Source: Crotophaga sulcirostris
Taxonomy: Eukaryota; Chordata; Aves; Cuculiformes; Crotophagidae
NCBI GenBank assembly: GCA_013397455.1
Contig: VYZB01000172.1
Location: forward strand, 1,647,351 to 1,711,350
Length of the DNA stretch: 64,000 nt
Direction: 5' to 3'
A program made the translations under genes and the position numbers. Within the stretch, counting starts at the first letter, position 1, and each line of letters opens with the position of its first letter. The notes beneath the pieces are model-generated. The model made no database searches, was not told where the DNA came from, and worked only from the letters and a program-made list of their open reading frames with translations. Below, one piece after another: positions 28,237 through 41,300 of this stretch.

Positions 28237-28279
28237 TGCAGCTTAGCATTTCTCTTCTCACTCTGAGACTAGACAGATG
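28237..28279. repeat. Dispersed repeat, copy A (family unknown)
   Basis: This 43-base core matches 33382-33424 at 37 of 43 positions with no gap, in the same orientation. The shared centre is CACTCTGAGACT-GACAGATG. Weaker similarity continues some 15 bases to the right. Two such matches 5 kb apart in different introns suggest copies of one old interspersed element, whose full ends I cannot define. Confidence 0.55.
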
Positions 28280-28799
28280 TGAAACATGGCTATATCTAGT
28301 CAGTGGTGTCCTAGAGCTGAAATGAAACTCCCATACTATGAAACACAGGCACAGTGGCAAGAAACAAAGGTCAAAAGGTGAGACTCCACATGAGGTTTTA
28401 CAGTCCAAGCTGAGTGGTTCTTGTGTGCTTGTTGGTTGTTGTGTTAAGGAGAAGGCATGAATCTTCCATGGTAACAGTACAGATAAAACAAATTTCCCAA
28501 ATATTTTTTAGGGATATTTAAGTTTCCTCCTGAGCCAATTGACTCTAGCAGCCTTCTGGGGCTTAATACTGTATAAATCAGGAACAAAATATGGCCCTCT
28601 TTTTTATTTGTTTACTATTTTGAGTCACAGTGGCTGAGTTAGAGACACACAACATTCCTAGGATTTCATTGTTTTACTGTGTAGTTTCTGTATCCCAAGA
28701 CTCCTAGATTTTCAAATCGCTTTCCCTTATCACCAGACCATTTTCTGAGCAAGTACCATCACTCATTCAAGGTTTTTTTTCAAAGTCTTTCTGCTGTAG

Positions 28800-28960
28800 C
28801 TCAATTCTACACATTTTCTGCTTGTGGTTATTTCTGTTTAGTATTACTTTACATCTGTTAGCATTAAATTTCATTTGGCACATGTCAGGCCATTTATAAA
28901 GGAGGGCCTCTTTGTCAGATTTTACCTGATGTTTGCCTTGAGTTCCCCACTCATCTTCCT
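28800..28960 (-). mobile_element. Possible ancient CR1/L3-like LINE remnant
   Basis: The plus strand resembles the antisense of an amniote CR1 reverse-transcriptase region in its order of phrases: TTTACATCTGTTAGCATTAA, ATTTCATTTGGCACA, then CAGGCCATTTATAAAG. The similarity is faint and recalled, so the identification and ends are tentative. Confidence 0.3.
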
Positions 28961-31172
28961 ATTATGTTTCTTAGCTTCAATGCATTACAGCTGGTCCCTC
29001 CAGCTAGGTAATCCATCGAACAAGAAACAAGGACAGCTGAAGTCTGAATGTTGATCCCAAGGGATATAATACATACATTTACGCACAACAGGCTCAGTTC
29101 ACCTTGGTTTTAACTACTATTTTGTCTTCTACCACAGATATCTTCCCTTTGATCTCCTTGATATTGTGGCCTATCAAAGAGGAGGCTGTGTCCCTACCTA
29201 TTTTAGCAGAGCACTAACCTTGAGCATTTAGAGTCTTCTACAACATCAGTAATCTTAACATCACTACCTTCAACTTGCATCTGTCCACTGTTAGATATTA
29301 TATTTGAGAGCCATATCCCTCCAATGTGAGCCACACACGCTGATGGACAACCCCCTGAGATGAGTGCTAACACTGATGAATTGCTTCACAAGGGAAACTT
29401 GGGCTCACTAAACTTTTGTGGCTGCTGTGAAATTAAACTTCCTCACATGACTGCTTGCAGATTCTGCATCATGTGCTTTTCTCATCTTTCTCAGTCTAAG
29501 TTCAGAATAACCACCTAAGCCAACAGAACTGGATGAAATCACAGTGGCAGACAGCAGAATTAATGAGGAAAATGAACTCAGTAGGGGTTTCTGTAAAGTA
29601 AAAGTCTTTTAAGAGACTTTTTGTCCCATTGCTCACCTCAGACACTTTGCAGAAAAGACCCCAGACCACAAAGCTCCAGACCTCCTGTTCTACTGCAAAA
29701 CACTGTTCTGCTCCTACTTCTCATTTCTTGGCCCTGAAGTCTCCCCTGCTGAAACGTGGGAACCTGACATCAATACTGTTGGATCTCTGAGCACTTTGGA
29801 GCCTCGTCAATGTTTTCCACTCATTCTGCCTTATTTCCTGTCTTGTTTATTTGCTAATCACAGTCCATGCTGTTCAGTTGGTCTTGCATCTCCCCATTCT
29901 TTGTCATTGTATCCTGTTCTTCTTCCTCAGAACTCTAAGCAGTTTCCCATGAAAATTTCCTATTTCATACATTAAAAATGAAAACAGGTAATGACATGAA
30001 AAACAAGCTCCAATAAATAATATGGCAGGAAATTATATGCACAAAGACAGAAAGATAGCCTAGGCTATTTTATAGCGTATAATAGATGGGCTAACCATGG
30101 GGAGGCTAAGAATGAGTCAACGCTAAAGGAAGTGGGACAGATGGTTAAAACAAATGACTCTTGGGTGAATTCCACTACCTCAGGAAAATACACTTCCAAG
30201 GAAAAGATCCTCTCTATCATCTGAGTAGCTAGTAGAAAAGAAGAATAATATTTCCTGCATGGCTCCACTGGGAAAATGGCCAGGCCTTCTGATGGTTTGT
30301 TTATGCTTTACCCTCAGGGAAGCAAATGCAGAGGGTTACAAAGATTTAGTATACCTTGGTTAAAAGAAGAAATCAATCTGTAAGTGGCCTTTTTAGTTGG
30401 ACTTACCAAGAGACTTGGTGAAAAGAAATGTAGTAGATAATGCAAATGTACTTTAGGAAGGCACTTGATACACTGCCACTCAGAAAACTTAATGAGACTG
30501 GGAAATCCTTAAAAATATGATGGATAAACACTTAAGTTCACTGATAGGAAATTAATTTATTCATAATGTTGTATTTCACTGAAGTGGTATGTCTCTTGAT
30601 TAATGTTATTTCACATACTCACCTGCAATATTCCCAAGATTGTTAAGGGGACATTGATCAACATAGGTGGTCAAAACAAAACTAAAAAGGGTTGCAAATA
30701 TGGAAAGCTGTTTATAGCTTCAGCAGGTTCTAGCAATTTTAAATCCACACAGCATGAAATGGGCTAAGTTGCCAGCATCATTGCTGTCAAATGAGTGAAA
30801 TGAAATTCAGAGTCTTGATGAGGCCCCCAGTTGGCTTTTGGAAGAAACTGGGAACACCCTTCCCTTTTCTCATTCTTGCAGCAAGTAAAACAAAGACCTC
30901 CCTTACTCAAGTGAGTGCCAAGTCATCACAGTCTTGTGTATTGTCCTTCCCTTCCTTTTTAATTTTTATTATTTTTTACTGGTTTTGACCAGAAATGCTG
31001 TGCATGACAAATTTACCTGTCTCAATATGTCTTCTCCTGGTCCACTGTCATTTATTGCTTTCCATTCTCCCTTTCCTTTTTTAAGGACTTCTGTCCCTGC
31101 ATGTCCATCCAATCATGTCCTGAGTGCCACTGCAGTGATTTTCAACTTTAGTTCCTCTTTGCTTTCACTCAC

Positions 31173-31254
31173 CTGTGTGAACAGACTTTACTCTCACAGA
31201 TCACAGTCTCTTTTCCAGTATTTTCTTCTAGTGATACAGATATTGGGTCCATGC
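31173..31254 (-). CDS. MOCOS: MOCOS short coding exon within the MOSC region
   Basis: This is an 82-bp exon too short to stand out as an open reading frame; I found it by asking which sequence fills the protein between its neighbours. It enters in phase 1 (G|GC gives Gly) and leaves in phase 2 (AG|A gives Arg). It encodes MDPISVSLEENTGKE, then TVICESKVCSH. The human counterpart begins MEPIEVPLEEN and ends with a similar Ser-Arg-Val-Cys segment, so the match is clear although it is less conserved than the flanking exons. The acceptor is CTCTGCCCATCTAG and the donor is CAG|GTGAGT, a near-consensus site. Exact phase agreement with both neighbours confirms the boundaries. Confidence 0.92.
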
Positions 31255-32514
31255 CTAGATGGGCAGAGAGTAAACTGTATTTCAATAAAACATTTCTGCA
31301 GAATCATAGAGTCATGAAAAAAGTTCCTAATTTTGCACCTGTTCACAATCACAGCAGCTTCCCAAATAGCATGTGACAAAACCTCCTCCTTTTTTGCTAG
31401 AATTATATTCTTTGCCTGCAGGTGGCTCCAAAAGACAATTCAAAGAGACGCTGCAGATGACCTTGGTACCCAAACCACATTAACGAATATAAAAATTCAG
31501 CTTTGAGTAACTTAATTCTCTGTGTATCTCTGGCATCAAAACTGGGACAGAATTACTGCCTCAGTCATGGTTTCTGCTGAAAAGATGAGTTTATCACTGT
31601 TGTGTCCCCTCTAGCAAATCAGTAGGTGAGGTTAATCACTGTCAGGTTGGAGTTTTTAGAGTGGTGGGATGGAGTGACCAGAAAGATGAAAGATGGAGGT
31701 GGCAGGGGAAGAGAAAATATAAGGGAAGAAATGTAATATGTCATAAAACTACAATAACATAAAGATAAAATGTATGGAAACCATTAATGAGAGAAGTATT
31801 CCCATCTACCATGTCTAGTTTTAAATCAGATGAGGAAACCTTGGTAATGATCTATGTTAACAGTTTCTTCCATAGTTTTCTTACCTAGAACAGAAGGAGC
31901 TAAGGAGATAGAAGGGCTACTGTGGCTTACTAGAAGCAAAAGAAAAGCTGCACTATCTTGCTTTCTGTTAATTGAATGCAGTTTTCTTAAATGACAGTGT
32001 TTTACACTGTGTGGCTGCAATGAATCCAGCTCTTTTCCATTATACTGCAACATAAACGAGAAAAGACTGATTTGCTGTATCCCAGCTTTATATCAGCATG
32101 TTTCAATTTCACTCATTACTTCCTGTTTATATTATTGCTGTACCAATGTGTGATGAGCTCTGTTCCACACAAGTGGAAAGACTACTACTCCTTTTTTACT
32201 ATCGATGTTAGCATACTTCTGAAGCAAAGACAGAGGAGGAAAAGCTAGGTTCACTTAGGAAAATAAAACACATAAGTAATAAATGTATTGAACTTAGTTG
32301 CAACAACCTGAAAAAGAAGCTAATTTCCTTCTTGCTTAAATTTGCTTAAACTAGAACTAATGCTCTTGTACTTTGAAAAAAGTACACATTAGCATCATTC
32401 TTTCTGGAAAAGAAGAGTTTGACAGGTTTTGTGCTGTGTATGCATCCTTAGCTATTATACTTTTAAAAATAATTTCTAAGCATGGCACACTCACAACATT
32501 TCTTAAAATAGTCT

Positions 32515-32534
32515 CAGGGCTTTAAAAAGCCCTG
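32515..32534. repeat. Perfect short inverted repeat (hairpin)
   Basis: Arms CAGGGCTTT and AAAGCCCTG are separated by two A residues. In RNA this would form a tight stem. It has no following T run specific to a terminator and lies mid-intron, so a function is not implied. Confidence 0.8.
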
Positions 32535-33381
32535 CTTGTATACAATAGCAAGTGTATCACATTTTATTGAATAGTACACTTTTTACAGGGATGTTTAGGT
32601 CAGTTAAACATTGTTAATTACAATTTTATTCTATCTTAAGGCAAAAAAAATGAAGCAAAATATTGCCAGTTACTAAAATGTAAAAGCTGTCATTCTCCAT
32701 GGTCATTTGGTTTATAATAAAATTCACAGATGTGCTCACAGCATTAATATAAAAAAATTCTTGTCTTTATTGCTCCTATTTTCAGTCAATGAGAAAAATT
32801 AGGGTCTGTTATTTCAATAGGCTGAAATATAAACTATTCATGTATATTCTTTCATCAGTGTATGCACTTAATTCCCATTATTTTTATTGGCAGTAACACA
32901 TGACTATTTGGAAGCACAATAAACTCCATAAAGTGTAATTAGTTGCTCAGTTTTGCTAGCATCTTTCTACTCCAATATTTTAAAGGGCCTTCTCAACACT
33001 CAAAATTTCTCCCTCTGTGTAGTGGCAAACTAATGGCCAACTATTCAGAGTAATGATGATTGTTAGCTAAAATAGAAAGAGAGAAAATAGTCTTCTACAG
33101 AAATGTATTCTTGGCCAAGCTCTGTTTGTAATAAGATTCTGTTTAGAATAACTGTAATCTGTGCCCCCATGAATTTTATAGAGCAGGACAACAAGATTTC
33201 CCTTGATTCCCACACAAGTAATATGGCTTCTAGAAATAAGCATTAACTGCTTCAGTCAAGATACAGGAATTTGCCTTTGTCCACAAGGGCTTTTTTAAGT
33301 TACACTGATTTTTCTCAAAGTGGGTCCTGTAGTCACAAGGGTTGGTTACACTCTTCCTGTCAAAAAGAATTTTTGTTGTGA

Positions 33382-33424
33382 TGCAGCTCTGCATCCCTCT
33401 TCCCACTCTGAGACTGGACAGATG
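33382..33424. repeat. Dispersed repeat, copy B (family unknown)
   Basis: This is the partner of 28237-28279 (37 of 43 identical, ungapped, same orientation). The conceptual minus-strand translations of both copies share a SHLSSLRV peptide. That reflects DNA similarity rather than evidence of coding. Surrounding sequence beyond about 60 bases does not align convincingly. Confidence 0.55.
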
Positions 33425-35381
33425 GGAACCACAGCTGCAACCACATAACCTAAATAAATAATTCTGACAAAATTCAGAAATGCAGTTTCTCAGAATTAAA
33501 ATCTCAGTCCCTCTACTGAAGTAAAGACAGTGAGAGACCAAGCACAAGCCCTTCCTCTCCCTCTACTCTCACTTATGTCCTTCCTCAGGGATCAGGGACC
33601 TGGAGCTCCCTTGCTGCCATGCAAGTCAACTGATTTTGCAGGCATGCCAGTGAAGTATCCTAAGCCTTTGAGCAGTTTTGGCCTTGTCTAGAGCCCGAGT
33701 GTGGTGTCCTCACTACTCCACAGGGATGCTAGCATTGCACAGCCAGGTCAGTCAGACGGTGGGTCTGCCTATCCAAGGCTGGGTGTTAGACAGGCTATAC
33801 AGGGAGACACAGAGGTTAAAGAAAGTACATGAAGCAATGTCTAAGCACACAAAGAATTTAGAAAAAAAGGTATTAGTTACTGTCACACTAAATCATGCTG
33901 ACAATTCTATTTTGTTGGACAGAGAAGACAGAGAATATTAAACCATATTGAAATAAACCAGCCATAAACAAATTTTCCAGTAATGACAAGTTCTAGAGGG
34001 AGAGGAAAGCATGTGCCTGGAGGGGGAGCGAGAACAGACTCATTATGTTTGAAAAGTGGCACAGATAGAGTCTTTACCATAATCTAATAGTGTAACAGCA
34101 AAATGTTCTTTAAGAATGCCACATAATAAAGCTATGTGGGATTTACCCACTGGGCTTTAGGCACTTACCAGAGGCACCTAATCCAGCAGCACAGTTGCCT
34201 TAGGCTCTCTCTATTGGAGAGAGACGCCTCCAGACAGCAAAGCACGGTCTAGATGAAGATCATTGCCACAGCCAGCTCTCACAATGAGAAAAGCACAGAT
34301 GGTAGCAGAAAAACTGGTAGAGAAAGCAGAGTGGTTACAGCCTCCTTGCGGAGGATCAGGAGGAAGGCAGCTAACTTGACTGCAGTTGTCACCAAGTCAG
34401 CTGGGAGCCACTGGGTTTTCACATTCACTGGAGTGGGGGAATTCAGTAAATGTGCAGCTCAAAGGTTTTCCCTCTATTTCATCGCTGTTGTCTCCCTCAC
34501 CCACTGCTCACCACCAGATATATCCCCATCACAGTGAGAAAAACAGAGGAACTCTGCACAGGGTCAGTGAGGGCAGGGGGAGAAGAGGGGGAACTGAAGA
34601 CAAAAAAACTCATCTTGGGAAGATGATGCTATTGTAGCTGATGAAAGGCAGCTTGGGTGGGAGGCATCTATTGGGAGAAATAACTCACAAAACAACAAAG
34701 CTGAAAGAGACCTGGAGGTGGCTGTAGTCAGCAGGCTAAGTGCTACAAATCCGAAATAGCATTAGCCACTGACTTAGACCAGTGAAGGCACTGAGCTGCA
34801 CACAGTCAGCCTGGCTCATCAGAGGTCTACTGCTCCTCCCCACACTGATCGCTGCTCCAGCCACAGATGCAGTGTTCAGCTTCAGGTTCTACGTCAGCAA
34901 CAAAATAGTGTCAGGCTGGACAGAGTGGTGACTAAAGTGACAGTGGTTACAATGGCATTTTCAAGGGAGGAGTCAACAAATTAAATTAAATTTGTCTGCC
35001 ATGAAATGATTTTAGTGGGAGATATAAAAATGACCCATGTATGTGAAAGGATAAACAAAAAACTTATAAATTTAATACAAACAAACAAATAATGCATTTA
35101 GACTGCAGGTAAGAGGAAAGAAAACAGAATAAAAATTGGAACAACTTCCTATGGATTTATCTGCTCAGTCTTATCCCGCTGGTTCATATATGTTCCCATC
35201 GCTGTACTATCTTAGGAGTAACAGCCTCTGGAATAGCATCTCCACACAAATGAGTGCCATTTTCTCACTGTCAAGCTTTAAAAAAAATACCACAGGCTGC
35301 AAGTACACTATGAGAGTGAAAACCAGCAGGACTATTATAAAAAACGGCCCAGACCACTTCATGGGCTAAGCTTATTGGTAT

Positions 35382-35416
35382 GTAGAGTCATTATACAAAG
35401 AATGAAATGACTCTAC
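35382..35416. repeat. 11-bp perfect inverted repeat with extended imperfect arms
   Basis: GTAGAGTCATT and its exact complement AATGACTCTAC are separated by 13 bases. Allowing a short insertion on one side, the pairing can extend outward through GTATGT and ACATAC. It may be a small foldback element or chance. Confidence 0.6.
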
Positions 35417-37311
35417 TGGTACATACTGTCTGTACCAAAGCAGGCTATAAATAAATGCCAGTCATGATTCTGTTAAAGCACACTGGATATTTGATCAATC
35501 ACTTTTGGGTGGAAAAGTGATCCACAGACATGGTCAGTCACCTCTGGGTGGAAACGGTTCTTGCTTTCCCAGGAAGGAAGGTGAATGACAGTGAAAACTC
35601 CAAAAATGACATAAAATAAAACGTAGGATTTATAGGTGAATTTCACCCTGGCACTAACTATGGCAAGAGACTGTAAATTTCAGTGAGAAATGGGTGTCTT
35701 GACTGTCATTTTGTTGGGAAAACTTTTTCCTGAGTCTCTGAAGTGTGTCAGTGCACATATTATTGACAGGCAAACGTACTAATGGAAATGCACTTACCTG
35801 AACAACGTGGTACTAGCAAGGAAAAAAATTAGGAATATACACAGAAGAGTAGAATGAAGCAATCAAAAGGCCCAACAGAGCTGAACCTCTGAAAATATGA
35901 AGTGTAAATGGAGAAGGTTTGGACAAGACTTCACATTGTGTCTGCAAGCAAGAGGTACAGGCAGAAAGGAAGAGAGATGGAAAGGAACTGAATTTCTAGA
36001 AATAATTTGTTCTGAAGCACTTGGTAATTCAAATGGGAAAGAAGGCTGTCTATGCAACTGTACTACAAAAATTTGAGATGCAAGATGCTCCACATAGAAC
36101 TGAAATGAATTAACAATACTTTTTCAAAGAAAGGTTATAGAGGAAAGAGTGGAAAACCGTTGCGTTTGTGCCAGTGAACCTGCCTGGAATCCCTAAGAAG
36201 AGACTAGATTGTGTTTGAGATCAGAAATACACACACAAAATTGCACAAGACTAGTGGACATACACAAATGTACATTTGACAAACCTATTCCAGACAAAAG
36301 AAATCAACTGGTCAAACTTAATTTTAGAGAGTGTGCTCAGACGTCTGGAAAGGACAAGAATGGTAATGTACAAACAGAAAGGAGGCTGCAGTTACAGATC
36401 TGTCCACAGGGATTCCTAATAAAGGGTGAAAAATCTGAATATACGTTCCCTTGTTTTTCTGTAGCTGCTGAAAATGTGGTAACATATATTATTAATGATT
36501 AAGACATACAGGCTGAGTAAATGTCAGACCCCAGGGAGACGATGAACACCATTCAACCACATGCAAACTCGGCATTAATAATGAGTTTTGTGGAACACAA
36601 ACCTGTTCCAGCGTTCAATGCTAACAGCACTCAGCGAAATAAATAATTTGCACCCAAAAGTAGCAAAGGGTTTTCCAGAATACTTTCCATAAGTTTTTTT
36701 TCTCCTCTACCCCCTTAGCAGAGAATAAAAAGGATTTTGATTAATCCAGAGAAACCCAAGCTGCATGAATCATTTGCCTGCTAGTGCAAGTATTTAACTA
36801 ATAGCTAAATTAAGAGCTAAATAATGTCTAGCCCTTATTTTAATTCATACTAATTTCCACTGAAGACTCTACTCCTTTAGTCCCACAGCTAAAAGGAGTA
36901 GGAGAGCTATGAAATGGGAAGGTGTCTGGCCAGAGTATCTGATGTTAGAGTCCTTTGCCTTTGCAGCTAATACAGTCCCTTCAGGCTAATGGACTTCACA
37001 ATGTGGAGAGACAGACCAGTCAGTAAATTTCCACATCTGTCAAATCATTACTCCTTCCTGGAGCATCCACTTCATGACTGCGCATATGCAGTCACTGTAC
37101 TCCTCTCTGCCAGTCCCAACAACAAGCTAGGAAACTACCCAAGGCTGTGTATTGCAGCCTTGGCTTTCTTTGCCCACAGCTGGTAGCAGAATTTGTCCCC
37201 AAAATCAGTAAACATACACAGCATTAAGTAGTTTGATGGGTGCGTGCAGGCCTGTCTGCCTAGAAGTTTAACACGAATAAGGAAGGGAAGAAAAGGATCT
37301 TGGTTACTAAC

Positions 37312-37474
37312 CTTCTGCCTGAATGACCATAACCTTTTGTTTCAGATCAATTGAGGGATTTACAAGGCACAACCTTGGCTCCTGCTTCTGAGTAATGCAG
37401 ACACCATTCTGGTTTACTACCATCCAGTTACGGTCATACAGCAACCCCTGGTTTCCCACTGGCCATTCTGTAAC
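37312..37474 (-). CDS. MOCOS: MOCOS coding exon, MOSC N-terminal beta-barrel domain
   Basis: This 163-bp exon starts in phase 0 and ends in phase 1, with 54 codons plus one base. It encodes VTEWPVGNQGLLYDRNWMVV, then a stretch including NGVCITQKQEPRLCLV and ending KVMVIQAE. WPVGNQGLLYDR and TQKQEPRLCL are hallmarks of the MOSC N-terminal domain and are nearly identical to mammalian MOCOS. The acceptor is ACTTTTCCAG and the donor is GAAG|GTTAGT. This part of the protein helps hold the molybdenum cofactor before its sulfuration (family knowledge). It is one of the best conserved exons of the gene. Confidence 0.96.
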
Positions 37475-37837
37475 CTGGAAAAGTATCAGGAGGAAATACA
37501 AAGGTTTAGAAAATGCTAGAGGCATTAATAAGTTTATGCTGAAAAGAGAAGAGAAGGAAAAAACAGTTAATGAAACACTTTGAAATCAGGAAAACTTGTG
37601 TGAGCTAATGTCAGCCTTTAATATGAGAAACCTCAACTGCAAAACATAAAGATATCACTGCACAAAGCTGACAGGACAAAATGAAGTTACTCTAATTTGT
37701 TATGTGTTATCATACACTTTGATTTAACAGAGCTACGAGAATAGAGTAAACAACCTCTGAAACACTCTGACAACTGTTTTCAGTTTTTCACTCACCCACT
37801 TTTAGGACCTTTCATCTCCCAGCAATTTTCTTTTAAT

Positions 37838-38302
37838 TTGCAAAGTATGGACATTCCATGGCAGTTGTACGAATTAGAGCAAACCCAAACAAACAAAAAG
37901 CAAGAAAAATGTGAAATTCAAAATCCTGAAAAACTTCATAATTTTCATAAAACTGGAACTACTTTATCAACTAATCTATTTGAGAAAACCTCCAGCATAG
38001 AGGTTCCTGGTGTAGCTAGGAGCATAATAGTTTCTCCAGACACCTTTACAACAAAACATGTTGACTTCATTGCTATCTGTTCTTCCATTACTTCTATAAC
38101 ACTCTCTACATCCAATAGCCTATGCAAGCATATTGTCCTTGCCTTCATGTACATTTTTCTAGTGAAAAGAACATCTGTTACTGATGCTACACAGATGGTA
38201 ATCTTGAAAACCAAAAAGAGAGCAATTTTAGTAATGCCTTTGGGTGATATTAATAACTGTTTTCTCCTTCAGAATGTTGAAATATTAATACCATTCTTCT
38301 AA
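37838..38302 (+). other. Unrecognised 154-codon open frame, overlapped by an 89-codon antisense frame
   Basis: The plus-strand frame of 154 codons is the longest in the window. An 89-codon minus-strand frame (37945-38214) lies inside it. I recognise neither product. The antisense product reads as a more balanced protein composition (for example CFVVKVSGETIMLL), while the plus product is rich in Thr, Ser and Ile. There is no splice, promoter or homology evidence. It could be a decayed transposon or retrocopy fragment, or chance. Confidence 0.15.
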
Positions 38303-41300
38303 CATAAAGCTGGGCATTTAAGTATATTGCTTCAACTCATGTATGCTTTCTAGTCACAGCTGAGTGTAGAGAAAAGTTAACTACAACTGAACTTTGTTTA
38401 ATACTTGTAGAGGAGATTAGTGCAGCTCACGTGAATTAACTGGCAAAAGACTTTAGCAAAAGTATTAAGAAAAAGATGTGTCAGGCACAGCCTGATGCTC
38501 TGGAGAAAAGCATGGCTGGAAGCACTGGTTAGATTAATTAAAAATCACATTTTTGTTTTGCATGTGCTCTATCCAAAACTCCACAGAACTACATTATCCC
38601 ATTCTTATAAACTTTTCCAAGTTTTATAGGAGCCTGCAGCAGTAGCTTGACACTGACAGCCTGACTGGAGAAAGCTGAGGGCAGGCACTCTGAAACTGAA
38701 AACTTAAAGCACAAAAGATGAACTCCAAATAATTTGGCCACAGTGCTATCAACTGTATTGAATACAGAAAATACATGGAAAAATTTTAAAGATAAGAAAT
38801 GTATTTTATCAACCTACTTGATTTATAATATTCTTTGGTAGTTTTTTATGTGACCATGGATGAAAAATTCAGTCAAAACCCCAGAAACTTCAGGTCTGAT
38901 AGTGTCATCTGAATCAATGTTGTCCAAGCACCTCAACCTGTCAGCACTTAAATGATACAAACCTTCACTCTGTCTTTTTAGGAGATGAATCATAGCCCAA
39001 AGACTGCAGTATCAGATGAAAAACAGACTTTTGTCCTTGCTGGAAATTATTCTTTGGAGATGCCAGTATTTTTTTGTTATCCTATATAATTAAACTACAA
39101 AATGCATTTGAACAGCTGGTCATCACCTGAGAGCTGCAAGAATTTCCTGCTAACAAATCTCCCTTCCAAAACAGAAGATCACTAATCAGTAATACATCCT
39201 CCCATGGATCCAGCAGATCTTTAAAAGATTTGTAAGACATAATGGGCAGAATAAACTAAAAGAGCAGAAAAGGATAAAAAGAACATGAAGACAATGATTC
39301 CTAGCTCCCTGTTGTAACATTCAGTTGTTTTGGTTCCACTTCAGGACAACAATCTTATTCAGGAAATAGCTTAAGTGTTTGCTTATCCTTCACTGGAGGT
39401 ATGAGGTTTGATGAGCAAAACAAAAGATCTTCTCTTTAATCAGGGCTTCAGCTGATTCTTAAATGCTGATAGGCATTGTGGGGAAAGCTCACCTGGCTGG
39501 GTAGCAGAACTTGAAAATAATCAACACCTTACATTCAAGATACCTCTGGTAGGTCCAAAGCAGTGGCAATGCAACTCCATGCTCCAGTCTGAAATGCAGC
39601 ACGTGACTACAGGTCCTCAGCTCACTTTTCCCCTTCCTCTGGATATTTGCCATTGAAAGAGGAATCATAGATACATGTGCCCAGAGTCCCTGTCCTCTCA
39701 TGGATGTCCCTTGTACACTGCCAAGTGCCTCACTTCCTCTCCACTCTTCAAATTACTGTATGGCGTTATGTTGCTAGGCTTTCAATAGATAAAGTTGCAA
39801 CAACAAAATAACTGTGTACCCTGCCTTGGACAGAGAGTCACAGATGATCATGAAACAATCAGAGCTGGTTTGTTGCCAAAGCTGATACTGGAGATGAGCA
39901 TGGAAGAACGTATACATTTCAATTCTTAGTATTTAGGTATGCGACCTGTGCAAACTGTCTCCCACCATTATTTCAAAGAGGCTGAAGAGATTGTTAAATG
40001 ATTGCAAGCAGCTGAATTACAGCAGATCAAGCAGATTCTGCCTGCTCTGCATTCATTTGAGACATGAGAAGAATGGTTCAGTTTGGCTCCCTTGGATTAC
40101 ATCTGATGTCTGCCCAAGGCTAGCAGAAATGACAGATGATTCCCATCCCAGCAGCCAGAGGTCAGTCAGGGCAAATAAAAATACCTATATTCAGGCAACT
40201 AGCACAGCAAAGCAAAGACACCAATGAAGCTTAAAGTGCAAGTTAATGTGCATTGCAGTAAGCAATACTGTATTACATGGCTTCTAACTTGATTCCCTGA
40301 AGCTGTCTGGCCACCTCTGACTACTGAGACAAATTAGAAGGGGAAGAACAGAAAGAAATCAGGGACAACAAGATTTTACTGATAGGTGCTAGCATACAAC
40401 TTAATTCATAGCATTGCAGGTGGGCTAATCATCCAACATAAGGTCTTCTCTACTTGTTATAAGCAAGGATCGTTGCATAGTACAGCCAGTACATGGTATT
40501 ATCCTGTCTGCTTTATCCATTTTTTCTTCTTTTAATGTAAAGATATTCATTGCAAAAATATGTTTTTGGTTTTTTTTCAGAATTTTATTTAAAACTTTTT
40601 GGGCTGCATTTTTCCATAGTTCACAGTAATGTCATCATGATGGCTAATACAATTTTCAAACACATTAAAGAAATCACTGAATAAGTTTTAAATTATGCAA
40701 GTTTAAAAACGTTAGTGGTCTTACATATAATTTGTCCCTGGATCACTGGGAATTTGCATTGTATTTTAAATTAAAAGCTAATTTTTCCTTTGTTGTTGAG
40801 TAGCAATTTTTATACTCTGAAATCTACTGCACAAATAATAAAGTTGTTAATGTTTAATGTCCTAACCTTTTTCACTGTGGACACTGCAATTTGTAATTAT
40901 GCAAAATTCATCAATACGAGAGATCTGCATGTTTAAAAATGAACCTTTAAAACACATTTTTATGTTGGAAAAGAAGAAAAAAGTGGTCTGGGATAGAGGT
41001 TACTCCTCTTCTCTGCTTCTCCCCATTTAGTAAAATAATTGTAGGAAAAAGAAACTGCATTTAAGAAGTTGTGTTAGAATATTCTTCCCTCCACTTCCTG
41101 TGCCATGCGTAGAAGCCCCATGGAACAACAGTGAACAGAAACTGTCCCATGGCCAGGAACATTATAAAACGCACATGCTGCAGGAACTAACTGACCTGCA
41201 GTGAGCTGATGATCTTCATGCCAAGTTTCAACGCTCTCAGCTGCCAAAGCACTCTGCACTCTCATTTTCTCTGGAGGTCAAGCACCTCCCATACTAAACC

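Larger units (their letters stand above)
26963..31172 (-). other. MOCOS intron (4.2 kb)
   Basis: The intron holds one member of an unidentified dispersed repeat pair near 28.24-28.28 kb and a possible old CR1-like remnant near 28.8-28.96 kb. The rest is unremarkable AT-rich sequence with short frames only. Confidence 0.9.
31255..37311 (-). other. MOCOS intron (6.1 kb)
   Basis: The intron contains copy B of the dispersed repeat, a perfect 9-bp hairpin near 32.5 kb, a CTCTCTC/GAGAGAG hairpin at 34205-34223 and an 11-bp inverted repeat near 35.4 kb. Several frames of 75-105 codons occur on both strands. None looks like a known protein or has splice or homology support. Confidence 0.9.

Noticed and set aside
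34205..34223. CTCTCTC/GAGAGAG hairpin
   Set aside because: Simple-sequence arms of seven bases with a five-base loop are likely chance.
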